64,000 bases of DNA from Monomorium pharaonis (taxonomy: Eukaryota > Arthropoda > Insecta > Hymenoptera > Formicidae): the NCBI RefSeq assembly GCF_013373865.1, contig NC_050476.1, forward strand, positions 1,006,826-1,070,825, written 5' to 3'. The notes beneath the pieces are model-generated. The model did no database searches, was not told where the DNA came from, and saw only the letters and a list, made by a program, of their open reading frames with translations. Positions 25,153 through 38,100 of the stretch are shown here, piece by piece. Each line of letters opens with the position of its first letter. The stretch's first letter is position 1. The translations under genes were made by a program, and so were the position numbers.

Positions 25153-25666
25153 TTTTAATTATTTAAAAAATAATTTTATAAATAAATATAAAATTATTTT
25201 TAAAATTAAATTAAATTAAATTAAATTTATATTGGCCCAAGTTTGAAAACCAATGTAGGCCCTAGATTAAAAAGCGGGACAAATCGATATTGGACCAAGG
25301 TAGGCGTCCTAACTTGGGCCTGAATAAAAGTAAGAAAACCTAACTTGGCCCTGATTACAACCTAGGTAGAATTTCCACACGGGATATGTTAAAACTTTGC
25401 ATCATTGCTTAAACTCATAATTATAACTATTTACAACTATTTTAATAGTCTAACAATATTATTTTCAGATCTGTGAATTAAAGAAAATTATAATAAAAAA
25501 TATCTTATCTACTTGTAAATTGTTTTGAAAATATTTTCATTTTTTAAATGTTAAAAGCTAATGTTGAAATAAGATTATATTGTTAAATATACATAACTTA
25601 GGTACATAAAAAATTTTGTACATTTTTATCAAGAAAAATATACTTAATAGTAATTTTCATGAGTTG

Positions 25667-25697
<31 letters not shown>

Positions 25698-25776
25698 GTG
25701 TGTGTGTGTGTGTAAATAAAAAGAATTTATAATAAAAAATATTATAAAAAATGTATAGAAAAAAAATTTGTTCCTA

Positions 25777-25946
25777 AAGTGTTTTAAAATTTCGCTAGAT
25801 ATAAATCTAAAAATAGTTTTTGTTAGACCATCAAAATATTAAGAATGTTTAACCTAATGACTAAAATGTTAAAACTTTTTGCAACATTCCTCATCCTGGT
25901 TAAATGTCTTGCATAATTATTTTCAAATCTGTATCTATACATAACT
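25777..25946. mobile_element. MITE-like element, copy C
   Basis: It has the family order: GCTAGATATAAATCTAAAAA, GTTTTTGTTAGACCA, CTTTTTGCAACATTCCTCAT, TTGCATAATTATTTTCAAAT and CTGTATCTA. It is degenerate relative to copy A. Confidence 0.6.
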
Positions 25947-26259
25947 GTTCTTTTTTTTTACATATATTATAAATACGGAAAATAACAATATTTTCAACCA
26001 AAGATCAAAATTTATTTTAATATCTATCAAATAATATTGTGCTTTTTAAACGATTCTACAGATTACTGTATTGAAATAAAAGTGTATTTTAATAAAATTT
26101 AAAATTATTAAACTTTAAAAAATATTAAATTATATACATATCAGTAAGATTACCATTATGTTAACTATAAGCAAGTTTAATTTATAAATTCTTGCTTAAA
26201 TATAAAACAATAATTATTTACAAATAGAACATATAATTAGTTTTAATTTGAGCCACTAA

Positions 26260-29200
26260 TTACGGCTCGATCGCGGGACACAAATTAAGAGCTGACATGT
26301 TAAAAGACTTCCGCGCAAACCTGTATTTGAGTAAATTAATTCTTAGAAGAAAGCCGCCACGCGTGCGCTTTGCGGTGTGAGATCGTTCATCGGGGCCTCC
26401 TTCGTATACCACTTTGGAAGACGCTTTCTAAGCTAACTGTCCAAATACGAGCTCGTTAAACCACCGTGATCCGTGACGGGATCAATGGACGGGATTGCAA
26501 CGAAGTAAGATTAATTATCATTGAAAATTGTCTTCTCGACCCGACGGCTGTCGACGCGATCGCTCCGGAACGCCGCGCCGCCGCCGCCGCCGCGCCGCCG
26601 CCGCCGCCGCCGCGGTGTTCCTCCCGAACGAGAAAGGAAAAAAGAGAGAAAGAGAAAGAAAGAAGGAGCGAGAGATAAGCGGCCGTGTTCTCGCAACGAT
26701 GCCCGTGACAAATCTACGGCGATTAATCTCAGTTGAATACCTTTCCGTGTTGTACATGCCGGCCAGCCAACCAACCAACCAACCAGCCAGCACGAGGCGG
26801 CTCGGTTGCGTTTATTGCTCGGTCCGCGGTAGACAGTGACCGTTTACAAGGTGTAACTATGTGCGACCAGGTGGTCGATCGTCGAAGGCCCCGAACGAAA
26901 ATCGACCCCGTCAGGAATGACCCCCAGCTGAGAATTCCACGGGGCTTCTTATTTTTATTTCTCACCTCCTACGGCGTTACCTCTTCATCCTCGCGTTCTC
27001 TCTCACCTCTCGCACCTTCGAGCGCTTACCACCGGGCGCACGAGAGATGATGATGAGCTCTCTTCGGACCCGGTCGGCTCGCCTCGCCTCGCCTCGATAA
27101 TTACGTGATCAATACGCTAAATATCCCGCGGGCCGATTATGTAAATAAACAGATGCGCGTAGCTAATTGAGTAACGCGCGCGCGCGCGCGTGTACAAGGG
27201 GAGGCGCGAGCAGAGAAGAGCAGAGAGCAAACAGGTGAGAGTAATTCGCCAATTTCTTACGGACGGATTCTTAGACGAACCGAAGCTCTTTTGTCTTTCG
27301 AGGTATCAAAAAATACATGAGCGATAGAAACGACAATTTGAACGCCGTAATCCTTAACGTTATCTCGATTTTTTCTGATATACTTTGAATTTTGATAAAA
27401 ATAAAAAGTCAAATATACCGGCCGATGATGTTGTCACGGTTTACATTTGCAGGGTACGTTCGATCGATCGCTCGTTTAAGCGCACGCGCGCACTCGCAGG
27501 AAGCAAGAATACACACACACATACATGTCCGAGTTTAATCTACTAATCTACCAACATCGAATGCGCACGCACAGTTAGCCGGTTAAAGAGGATCGGGAAT
27601 AAGCGCGTTCGTGGGGCGCAAGAGAGGGATATCCGCGCGAACCTCGGGGCCCATCGGGCTCCCTCTCGGGGCCCCGCGCGCTTCGGATTCTTATTTCCTC
27701 ATAAATAATTTTAATGACGCGCCGCGGCAGTTCAGGTATAAGACCGGGACCTATATGCAGATCCCCGTATCCGTAGGCAGACTCCGTATTGTTATTTATT
27801 ATGTTCGCCGTAGCTCTCTCCCTCGTACGGGGCCCCGCGCGGCACGCGGGAGTGCCCGCTTGACCATTTTTTATATCAACGTTCCCTCCGTGCCGGTTTT
27901 GTAGATTTTACACGCGTCCGTCGTCGAGACGTGTGTATATATGTAGTTTACCTCGCTTCTGCAGCATTCGATTTCACGACGCGATGATAAGAGCATCAGC
28001 CCCAAAAAGCCGGAGCAGGCATCTTGCCATTCACAAACCAACCCCCTTAAGAGCAACTCTTGATCGTTCAGTATACAGTAGAAAACGTTTTGTATACTTG
28101 GGTTACAACTGACTCTTATTAAAATTTTTGTATTGAATTTTTAACTTGTTCGAGTATTAATTTAATGTAATATAATTATTTAAATATTTTGTATTAAATT
28201 GACATTCCATATTTCTTAATGTTAAAGTAATACAATTTATTGATAAATTAACAAATAACAAAAAATACTTTTAAAGCATACTTTTGAAATATTAATTCTA
28301 AGAAAAATAAATAAAATGTATCATATTATAAATGTTAATTTTAATAAAAAATATGTTTGCATTATCTGTTTCCTAATTGTGTCAAAGTATTACATTTTTT
28401 ATATTAATATTTTATAATAATGTTTACATAAAGAAAGATCACTAATACTGGTATAAACCTCCTAAAGCACTATTATTTTTCAGAAACTAAATTTACATTA
28501 ATACCGATAAAAACATGATCTACTTACTACTACAATTAAAAAAATAAAAATCTATAGTTTATTCATATAGTCTTCTTTTATATAAAATCTACTAAACACG
28601 AATTAAACATTTATATAATTGCGGTACATATTACGTCTTGCAAAATAAAATATTTGTATAATTTATCTCAAAAAAATTTATATCAAAGTGAAAGACTTCT
28701 AAAAATTCTTATATACATTACTTGTGAATATTTTGTATAAATGACTCATGTTAAAAGAAAAGAAAAAACATATCAATCTATTATGCCATTTTAGTGTTCA
28801 AGACTTTTCAATTTATACTTTTTTCAGATGTTTATGTTTAGTTATGTTGCAAAAACATAATTATTACAAAATATAAAACAGTATGATATGATAAAAGCTA
28901 CTATAAAACTAGTATATTATCTGGCACTTTCTAGTGCACATTTATGTTTTTAAAGTTTTATTTTCAGCGTTTGTTTAAGGAATATTATTCAAAAACAAAA
29001 AAATATGCCAGTATCGTATATAACTTTTCCCTAATATTTATATTACTTTTTAACACATTCTTCTGTAAAATTAATATAATATAAATTGACTGTTTTGAAC
29101 GATATGTGATAAATTAAATTTTCCAACTATGTATATTGCACAATGCTATTAATCTGAAGGCTATATTAAGTTTGTTTTAAAAATTACCTAGAAAAATATT

Positions 29201-29798
29201 ATTGAGTATAATATTATTGAGTGTTTAGGACATCTAAGTGAAATTTTTAACTGTATATTCGTCGTGATTTAACTTAATCTGATCTGCTTTTTCAAACGGG
29301 AAAGAATTAATAATCCTATTCATATACAAAACACTGCGAATATCGTTTGAAAAGTTAATCGTAGTTTAGCCGAAGTTAATTCAATTTTCATTCTCAATAT
29401 CATAAGGACCCTACATCGCAGAAAGAAAGAAAATATTTTATACACGCAAATTAATAATATCGGTGGCACACACGTAATATGTATCTCTTTTTTTACAAAT
29501 TAACGTGAGCATCGGTATGGAGTAACTGCCCCCGAGGATTCGCGATCTCTCCCCTGTTTCCTCCTTCGTCTCGACTTCACCACTCGACGCTAGACAGGCG
29601 AAAGAGGGACAGCTCTCTTCCGCGGATCGAGATGAGATCGCGGCCAATCAGCGCGACGCGCCGTCGTGCCCCTATCACTCTCATCCACGATGACACGCTC
29701 GGCGATTCAAAGTGGGGGGAGAAAGAACAAGAAAGAGAGAGAGAGACATGTGCGAATTGCGTGGCAGCGCCACTTTCACGCTCCCCCCCCCCCCTCTC

Positions 29799-29830
<32 letters not shown>

Positions 29831-30392
29831 CCTCTCCCCTTCTCCTCCCTGTAGTGACAGTAGGCCGAGCGTGGCTGGGCGAATCGCGGCCACGGGGGTT
29901 GAATCCCGCCCATCGCGCCCATGCCGCCCATTCGGCGAACCGGGTGCGGCAACAAGAAGGAGGGTGAGGGTTTTACGATCGCGCATCGCGTCGCGTTCTC
30001 TCCACGCCTGTGTGCGGCCCGCGGCATCCCGGCCAAGCGCGCGTGGAGACGCGGGAGTTACGTTATCATAGCGAAAGGATCCGGAGTGGACCACGACTCT
30101 CTCGTGCTTGTATATCATGGTGCTCCTCTCGCGCGTCGCCGTCGCCTCTTCGCATGGCGCTTAACCATCATCAACGGTGCGCTCGCGGTGTTTGATATAG
30201 CGATTTCGTGGATACAATTCTCTCGCGGTTCCGTTGCGCGCGATCGCACCCCTGTGACACGTCCCGTGCGATGTCGCAGAAAATTCGACGGCATTCGTGA
30301 ACGATCGAGGGGGTTTTGTTATTTCTGCGTACGTTGCATTGACTACGAGTTTGCGGGAGAGCCTCTGTGCACGTCGATACCTCGCGGAGATC
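26260..30392. other. CpG-rich and AT-rich blocks upstream of Awh; probable promoter/5' UTR near 29.5-30.4 kb
   Basis: CpG-rich DNA at about 26.3-28.1 kb includes a (GCC)n tract (about 26572-26613), a (CCAA)n tract and a (CG)n tract (about 27175-27190). AT-rich DNA spans 28.1-29.4 kb. CpG-rich DNA resumes at 29.5 kb and runs into the proposed first coding exon of Awh, so the 5' UTR and promoter probably lie there. The 169-aa open frame at 29921-30430 overlaps the Awh start in a different frame and looks like a GC-rich chance frame. Confidence 0.4.
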
Positions 30393-30398
30393 ATGAAG
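30393..30398 (+). CDS. Awh: Proposed first coding exon of Awh (Met-Lys)
   Basis: ATGAAG is followed directly by the strong donor GTACGT. Exon 2 starts in phase 0 with Thr-Glu, so splicing gives MKTEVED; fly Awh also begins MKTE (from memory). It lies at the end of a CpG-rich block, and the resulting intron is 10.2 kb. An alternative first exon elsewhere in that interval cannot be excluded. Confidence 0.68.
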
Positions 30399-32661
30399 GT
30401 ACGTACCGCGATAACGTACATATCGCGTAGCGTAAAAACGTAAAAATTAATCGATGCATAAAATAGGAAAAGATGTAAATCGCGAAATCAACCAAACATA
30501 TTACGAGTATCTATAATTAATAAAAAAAAAGAACAATTAACAAAAACAGCCTTCAACATAAAATATAATATATGATATTTATAGTCGATTTTTATTTGAA
30601 AACCTTAAGTAATGTCTCTTAATTTAAGTGTTATTCAAATGTTATTTAAATATTATTTTATTTTATCAAATAACGTTTCTCACTCTGATCTTAAGATGCT
30701 AATTCGTCTCTGTGATTTGTTTACATCACGTGAAATAAAGAATTGACTATAAATATCGACCTTAAACAAATGTAGCTATGATCTTACAGATGTCTTGTTT
30801 AAGAATTTTTAACAGAAATTCGTAACAATATTTGAGTGTTATGAGTATCATTGTATAAATTGTTTCATTAATGTATTCAATACGAACGGATGCCATTTAA
30901 CTGCATTCTCTCTTAAGAGGGAGTTTAAAAATATATTTATAGATTTCTGATCTTTATGAATATCTTTAAAAATTAATAACAACATCGCTACATTTCGTAA
31001 ATTTTTTACATTAAGTGAAGTTAAAATGTTAACAAAATTCTCTGATATACCTATCGTTCTGTGACAAAAAGAGAAAAAACTAGACAAAATGTTGCAATTT
31101 CAATTTAACGTGAAGCAACAATGAACATCGAATAATTAAATTATTTTGCGTTTCTGCGCTCTAACTCATTAAAAACAGTCGTGTAGACGAATATCACAAT
31201 CAGTAACTATTTTCTATTTGAACTGCGACATTAGAACTTAAAAAACTGAACCAATAACATATTCCGATGTAACGATAAAAATTAAATAGACAAACAGCGT
31301 TCATGAAATGAGATTTCAACAAAGTGTTATTGTACAAAATCAATATCAATAACAAATTAGATAAACGATCCAATATTATTGGTCATTTTTCTTGTACATA
31401 CAATCGGCTGTTTATAAGATCAACGGTCATTAGAGTTTCTTTTCTCGATATTGAACTTTTACGATGTCAAAACAGCCATGACGAGTTCGTAAACAGCTAA
31501 AATAAAGAAATGATTAAAACTTACGTGTCATACCCTTTGTCTTACAATTAGCTGTTCAGCTTAAGTTTTCTTAAAGCTTCATGTGTTGTAAGAATCTCTT
31601 GATTCGAAAAAAGAATATAAAACCTCGAAGCTCTAACTTTATAACGGCTCTAACGCTTCCCTGAAAAAAGAATTTGATAATCAAGCCTAGATAACAGTTA
31701 TTTTAATCAAATGATTTTAATTAAATATTCGGCTAATATGTAATATTTAGTAATATTTAGTAATCAAATGATAACCATTTGTTAATCAAGTGGTTATAAC
31801 ACATTATAACGTGGTTCTTATTAATATAATTATTAAATATTACTAAATATTTGGTTATATTAATCAAATAATAGAAATTATTTCACCGAAGCTTAATTAT
31901 TATTACAAACTATTCTTTTTCAATATAGCTTTCGGGAACTAATTGTATTATGTCGCAAAATTTGAAGCCTTAATAAAGTCACTTATTTTGTTTGCGAAGT
32001 CGCCATACGGCGTATGTCGCCTTCCGCGAAATCTCGGCATTTTTTTGCAATCGCATTTACTGTGCTCGAAACCAGCAGCGCAAATAGTACACGCGATAAA
32101 TTATTCGTATAAACTGTACAAATACATTATTTAAATTTCATGTAACTCAGCGAATTTATTTAAATAAACTAATTAGTTCCAGTTTCTCTCTCTTCGCCGA
32201 CTTAGCATCGCGTCGCGCGCAAGAACAGTTTGTATTTAAATAATCAATAGAAAACGCGCACGATACGTGATCCTGATGTATTGGTGACATAAAAAAGATT
32301 CAAGATCTTTATTTATATTTCCTTTCCTCTCTTCCATCCTCCGCCTTTCCCCGCTCCGGATATACGTCTGTGGCTAACTCGCGCTAACTTACCCCGAATG
32401 AATTACGCATCCGACTGTGGGCAGTAAACACATGCCTACGTGCGAGCGAAACTGTAAATTCGCGTAAGACCACATCGCGGGGACAGTCGACGACCCACGC
32501 CGAGGGCCCGGGTGCCGTGAGTTGTTGCGATCCTTTCAGGATCCGCGGCGCGTCAAGATCCGCGGCGCGAGCGCGTGTGGTCCAGTAAATTGTCGGCGTA
32601 AAGCGCGCAAAATGCCGCATCAGCCTGATCCGAAGTTATATGACTGCGTTTTTTAAAGCGC

Positions 32662-32724
<63 letters not shown>

Positions 32725-34079
32725 CCCTCTCTTTCTCTCTTTCTCCCGTTGTCACGATGAACGGAGCGATGTGCGAGCGACGAAGGAGAGGCAGAGTAAG
32801 CTATTCGCGACACACGCCTTGCTTAGAGCGGATTTATCACAAGCCGTATAATTCTGGATAATTAATATTTTACCGGAATATTCTTCTCACTGTGCACAGA
32901 CAAAAATTAGTATCAAGTCGATATTAACTGTGTGTACAACAAGACGATAAAATCTTCTTTGAAGAATTTGATAATCTTAAATAATAATAATTGATCTTAA
33001 AAGTAGATTTTTAACAGGCATAATTTGTTTACATAGAGAAATTTTGCACACTCTCTATAAATTTCATAGAGTAAAAATACTACCTCTACAATTTTTTTAG
33101 TAATTTTCCACTCTAATAAGAGTTAAAGTTTACTTTTATAGAGTGCATTTTGACTATTATTGAAATAAAAATTTACTCGAAAAATTGTAATGGCAGTAGT
33201 TTCACTCTACAAAATTTAGAAAGTAGTTTTATCGAAAAAATGTATTCATCTTTATTCAATAATATAATTTTCATGAATTAAAATAATAAAATATTAGACA
33301 AGAAAAAATAAATATTTATGAATCAAAAATTAGAATTTTGTAATATTATTATTATCAAAACAATCATATCGTGCTTTTAGATGGCTATTATGATACTGAA
33401 ATAGAGATATAATAAATAATAACGTAGAAGTTCACATTGATCAAATATGAATACACAATAAATTAGAGATGAGCCTCATTCAGTCAGAGCTGGGTCTTGG
33501 TGTTTAATAGGTTTCCTGTGATTTTATATCTTCAAATCTGTCAAACTGCTCGCAGAATAAATTTTCAGTCTTAAAACATAATTCTAAGTTGAAAAAAAGA
33601 ATAATAATAATAATGTCACAACATAATAAATTGATAATTAATATTCAATAAAATTTTAAGTATTACAATATTATAATAAAAATATAATATATTTTGCTGA
33701 GATTATAAAACTCTATAAGGAAGATCTTATAATTTTGCATATATACGAGACAATGATTGTTCATTAAATACTAATTTTCTTTGTCTGTGGCGCACTATAA
33801 TCTTACCTTGACAATACATAAATTCTGGAATTTGACAACCGTTGCTTCAGATAAATCATTGGGAGTGGCGATAAATCAGACCGACGTCTGTTTGTGTCTT
33901 TTGGCGACTCCGCGGACAACGCGATAACGTGATAATCCGGGCGCACGGAGCGCCCTTGAGAAACACGCGGCGTTTCTTGCACGCGTGCCGCGAACGCGCC
34001 GGCGTTCGTAAATTTCGTCTCGAGTTTTCTTTCCAGCCGCGCTCTTTCGGACGGTCCTCACCGCTAATAAACCGAGGCC

Positions 34080-34114
<35 letters not shown>

Positions 34115-34870
34115 CTCTTGACTGCTTCCGCAGAATACGGTCGGAACGCGCCGGGGGATACACGAGTACGGGCGTGGACGACGCAACAACGCAAAGATAC
34201 TCACTCCACGCGAGGCGCGTGGGCAGCGTGAATCAACGGGCGTGTGCAAGCGAAAAAGCGAGCGCCATTGTCACGGTTCTTACGACGTTCTCCACTCTCC
34301 GGCTATTCCGACTCCGTCGGGGCGCTTCTTCTTCGGGCAATAAGCGGTGCTCGAGCTAATCGTGAAACGAATCTCTTCTTTCCCTGCGTCCTGCGGCGGC
34401 ACAATGTGCTCGGGTGACCCGAAGATAGACGGCGGCGACGGCGACAATGTGGCGTGCGAAACCAGAAATCGGATGGCAATTTAAGTGGATCTCGAGTGAG
34501 GACCCTAGGTCCGCGGGATCCTGGGTCTATTGTACCTGCCTGCCTGCCTGCCTGCCTGTCTGCGCGCTCGCGCGCAACGATCCGTTTCCACACGGCGCGA
34601 TGGAGCGCTCCTCTTGTACGAAGAGGCGTGAAAGAGGCTCGTGCCCTTCGTCCCTCGCCGCCTCGGTTTCATTTCGGATATACACAGGGAATACACACAA
34701 AACCGCCGGAGCGGTATTTATTTCCGATCGCTCGTCGTCGCCTCGAGACAGTCGGCCCCCGTAGTCGGCCACTTTGTCAACTTGTCACCTGGGCTCCGTG
34801 TAGACGCGAAAAGAAAAACGGTGCGCAGGGGTGCGGCGCCCCGCCCGCGCGTATAGATCGAGATCGCGTT

Positions 34871-34902
<32 letters not shown>

Positions 34903-35108
34903 ATCCCGGACAGTCTCGATCCTCCGTTGCAACATTCCGCTCTCCCGGGCGCTTAACATCGCTCTCCCTAATCGATGGCTAATAAATAGATCGAGTTTGG
35001 TCTCGCGCGAGAGAGAGGAAAAGAATCTTAACCCATCCTGTTAACATTCGAGAAATCCGGTCGTCGACGCAAATATTCGGCATCCATAATTCTCGCGCTG
35101 TCGCGTTG

Positions 35109-35166
<58 letters not shown>

Positions 35167-38100
35167 CTCTTGCTAATAAATTCCTCTAACGAGAGTCCGT
35201 GTGTGCCGGCAAATTCTGTTAGATAGTAACGCTGCTCGCGCACATCCAGCCAGTCTACTACAAAGTGTTCGTTTCTAATTAACGGTCGTGTTCATTAGCG
35301 ACTGAAAACGAATTTGCGTTCCGTGTGTGACAGGATGGGGAACCTCCGGGGGCACGTAATTCCGGTTACATCCAATACGCACATAACAATCAGCTCAAAG
35401 ATTACAGCACTTCCATGCATTGTTATCGTTCTGCATTTTCCAAATGCCTGTTCGCTCTTGCCAAAACGATACTTTCTCTGTGTCAATTATTACTTAACAA
35501 ATTTAAAAGCAATTATGCTTAAGCCCGTTCATGAAAAGAATTTTCCCACAAAATTTACTCTAAAATCATAGTAGTCGTAAGACAGAATCGTATTTCAAAA
35601 AAATTAATAAATACTGTACATATTTTATATTTTAACACAAGATATCAAATATATTTAATTATTTTTACTAAAATATATAGTTAAATTGAAATTATTTAAA
35701 AATATGTTGAACGTTTCATTATTGTGTATTATTTTAAATAAACAAAATGTCAATGAGCGATAAACTTATCAATAACTTACATAAATTTTATAATAAAGCA
35801 TATTTTCAATCTGAAACTTACGATTGATTATTCACTATAATTTTACCATGCAATGGAGAAAAATTTAACTTCAATCAACGCTTTTTACTTGATCAATTAC
35901 CATAGATCATAGACAACATATAAAACATTTATCAATTGTGTGAGAGTAACATTGAACAACATGAAAATATAGAGCAAGAGATTACGTTTGGCAAGTAATT
36001 AGAAAAAGTAAAAAAGCATATTAACTTACTTATTCTAATGTTTTATTATATCTTTCAGATTTCTATTATTACTCATGATATTTAATAGGTTGCCAAGAGA
36101 GTTATTTTTGAGTTTACCCTAAAGTTTATAGTAAATTTTATAATAAAATGTAATAAAAAGTTCTCACCGTTTACCACGCATTGGAAGATTATGAATTATT
36201 GAAGTTGAAGTCTAGCAACTGTAAAAAGGTAGAGAAAAAAAAGTGGTGTCGACTGTCGCGTCGGTTAACTTCGGTTTTGCGGTGTTAGATCGCATTATGA
36301 TTGTTATACGTACGAATGCATACCTACCACGGGAATGGTTTCGCCAGGGAAAGAAGTATCGATTTCAATGGACACAGACTATGTGTCCCAGACTGTCACG
36401 GATCCGCAAGGGCCGATGAAGGCGGGAAGTTTGTAGCGGGACCCCTACGGGCCCCCCCGTCGACAGGCTTTCAGCTTTGAAAGTCATACCCAATGGAAGT
36501 GTCTATAGTTCGGGAAAAGGGACCTAAACCGAAACCGAAACCACTCGAGAGTGTCCTGTATAAGAATAGGACCTCACGGCCATTCTAAACAGAGGCGTGC
36601 TCGAGAACTCAATAGTGGTACGAAATATACAAGAGTATTTCACCGCGGATGCCCTCCCCCCCCCGTCTTCGCAATGGCACTCTCTCTCGAAAGAGCTTTC
36701 TTCCCAGTGAGAGAGTCAATAACATCGTAAAAGTGGGATTACCAGAATAGGTAAATCTTTAGATCCGATTATGTGGGATTGAAGGGTCGCCAATGTGCGC
36801 TAATACGGAAATTACATCTCTATTACTTTGAAAAGATAATATACTCGCGCAAGCCGGAATAATTAAGAATAGATCAATTGTTATGGAGCCTAACGATAAC
36901 AACGATAATAGTATGATAACAATGATAACAATGGGATATTAAACCAGCGTTAATGTGTCCTTAAAAGCTTCCCCGTTTGCTCTCGGAGTTTACGCAGCGA
37001 TAAATCTGCAGGGATCATCCGCGAGGTGAAAAAAAATTCACGCGGCGCGCCTCACTCTAGAATCTATCCAAAACTGGATACCTTTAATTATGCAAATCTA
37101 GCGGAGAACTCTCTCGGCCACGTCTCTCAAGCGCCGTGGTTCACTTTCGTTGCGGCGCTGCGACAACTCGCTGCCATTCTGCAGCGCGAGGCCCCCTTCA
37201 TCGAAGGAGCACATACATTAGACGGAAGAAGTCTAATCCCGCATTTTACGACGCCGCTTCGCGCGTAACTCGAAGTTATTGTCATCTAAGACCCTCCCGG
37301 CCAACGCGCGCGCACGTGCGTATAAGCGCGGATTAACCGCGCCGATACGCGTTCACTGTCCCGCGAAACGCGAACACGGATATCCCGCGTATACGAGGCA
37401 TGCAGCACTGCACGTATACGTATGTACGTTGAATGTATCGATATAAATTACATCGCACGTCGCAGAACTCACGTAAGGCGCGCAAAACGCCCGAACACGC
37501 GGAACAACATTGATATTGTATCTCTCTTTCTCTCTCTCTCTCTCTGCTCGCGCGAGCTTTCAATTATCTTCTCGAATCTTCTCCGCGCGCGGACGGGAGG
37601 CGCGCTAATCGGATTTGCAATGTTGTTAAAACAAATTAGTTCAACCGCGCTGCGAGAATTGAATTTATACGGAGAGTACCGCGCGAGATAACGATTCTTA
37701 CGTTTACTTAACCGACCGGTTATTCATGGAATCCAGCTATTACATCTCCCGCTCCCGATATCTCACGGGTATCGTCCCGACGTGACTCGAGCTTCGCTTC
37801 CGCGCCCGCGGCGATCGACTCGTCGCGGACCGCGCCAGTTCGTCCAGTTTGTGAGTCGCAGATCGAGTAAGCGATCCGCCCGGCGGCAGCTGGTCAAGCG
37901 CAAAAGGCACCCCACGGTGAGCTATAACGTAACCGCAGCAGCGGCGATCGCCGGCAGCCAACGGCACTCTCGATTCGTCGTTCTCTCCGTCTCCCCATAG
38001 AGTAGACGACACGAAACGGCGTGGCTCGTTTCTTTTCAATAATGGCTTGACACGCGTGTCAGTGTCAAGCCGTGTTGGCGCTGTGTGCTGGTACGCGCAC

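Larger units (their letters stand above)
23433..25383. mobile_element. 1.95-kb terminal-inverted-repeat element, non-coding
   Basis: The left end CCCATGTGGAAATTCATCTA is matched by the inverse of the right end, CCTAGGTAGAATTTCCACAC followed by GGG. Subterminal regions hold repeated GGCCTATT, GGGCCTG and ACCTAACTTGG motifs in both orientations (about 23500-23720 and 25230-25370). The centre holds a long foldback (24411-24529 against 24914-25036) and a tRNA-like segment. No transposase frame is visible, so it is probably non-autonomous. A target duplication of AT or GAT is possible but ambiguous. Confidence 0.7.
23340..25495. mobile_element. MITE-like element, copy B, split by a nested insertion
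   Basis: The left half (about 23340-23432) has CTACAGATGGAGGTCTGAAA, ATTTTGTTGGA and TGATTGCTAGAT. The right half (25384-25495) has ATGTTAAAACTTTGCATCAT, TTTTAATAGTCTAACAATAT and TTTTCAGATCTGTGAATTA. Together they reproduce the motif order of the other copies. The 1.95-kb element between them therefore inserted into a pre-existing MITE. Confidence 0.65.

Noticed and set aside
29921..30430. 169-aa open frame upstream of Awh
   Set aside because: CpG-rich DNA is open in several frames here on both strands; the frame differs from the proposed Awh start and shows no domain. More likely 5' UTR or promoter.
31660..31930. Possible MITE similar to segments near 49.8 and 50.65 kb
   Set aside because: Shared motifs (AATCAAATGATT, ATTATTTCACC, TAATTATTATTA) are short and AT-rich; suggestive but not strong enough to annotate by eye.
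34454..35044. 196-aa plus-strand open frame
   Set aside because: It crosses a (CT)n tract and a (CCTG)n tract, has overlapping frames on the opposite strand, and no recognisable motif; it lies in Awh intron 1.
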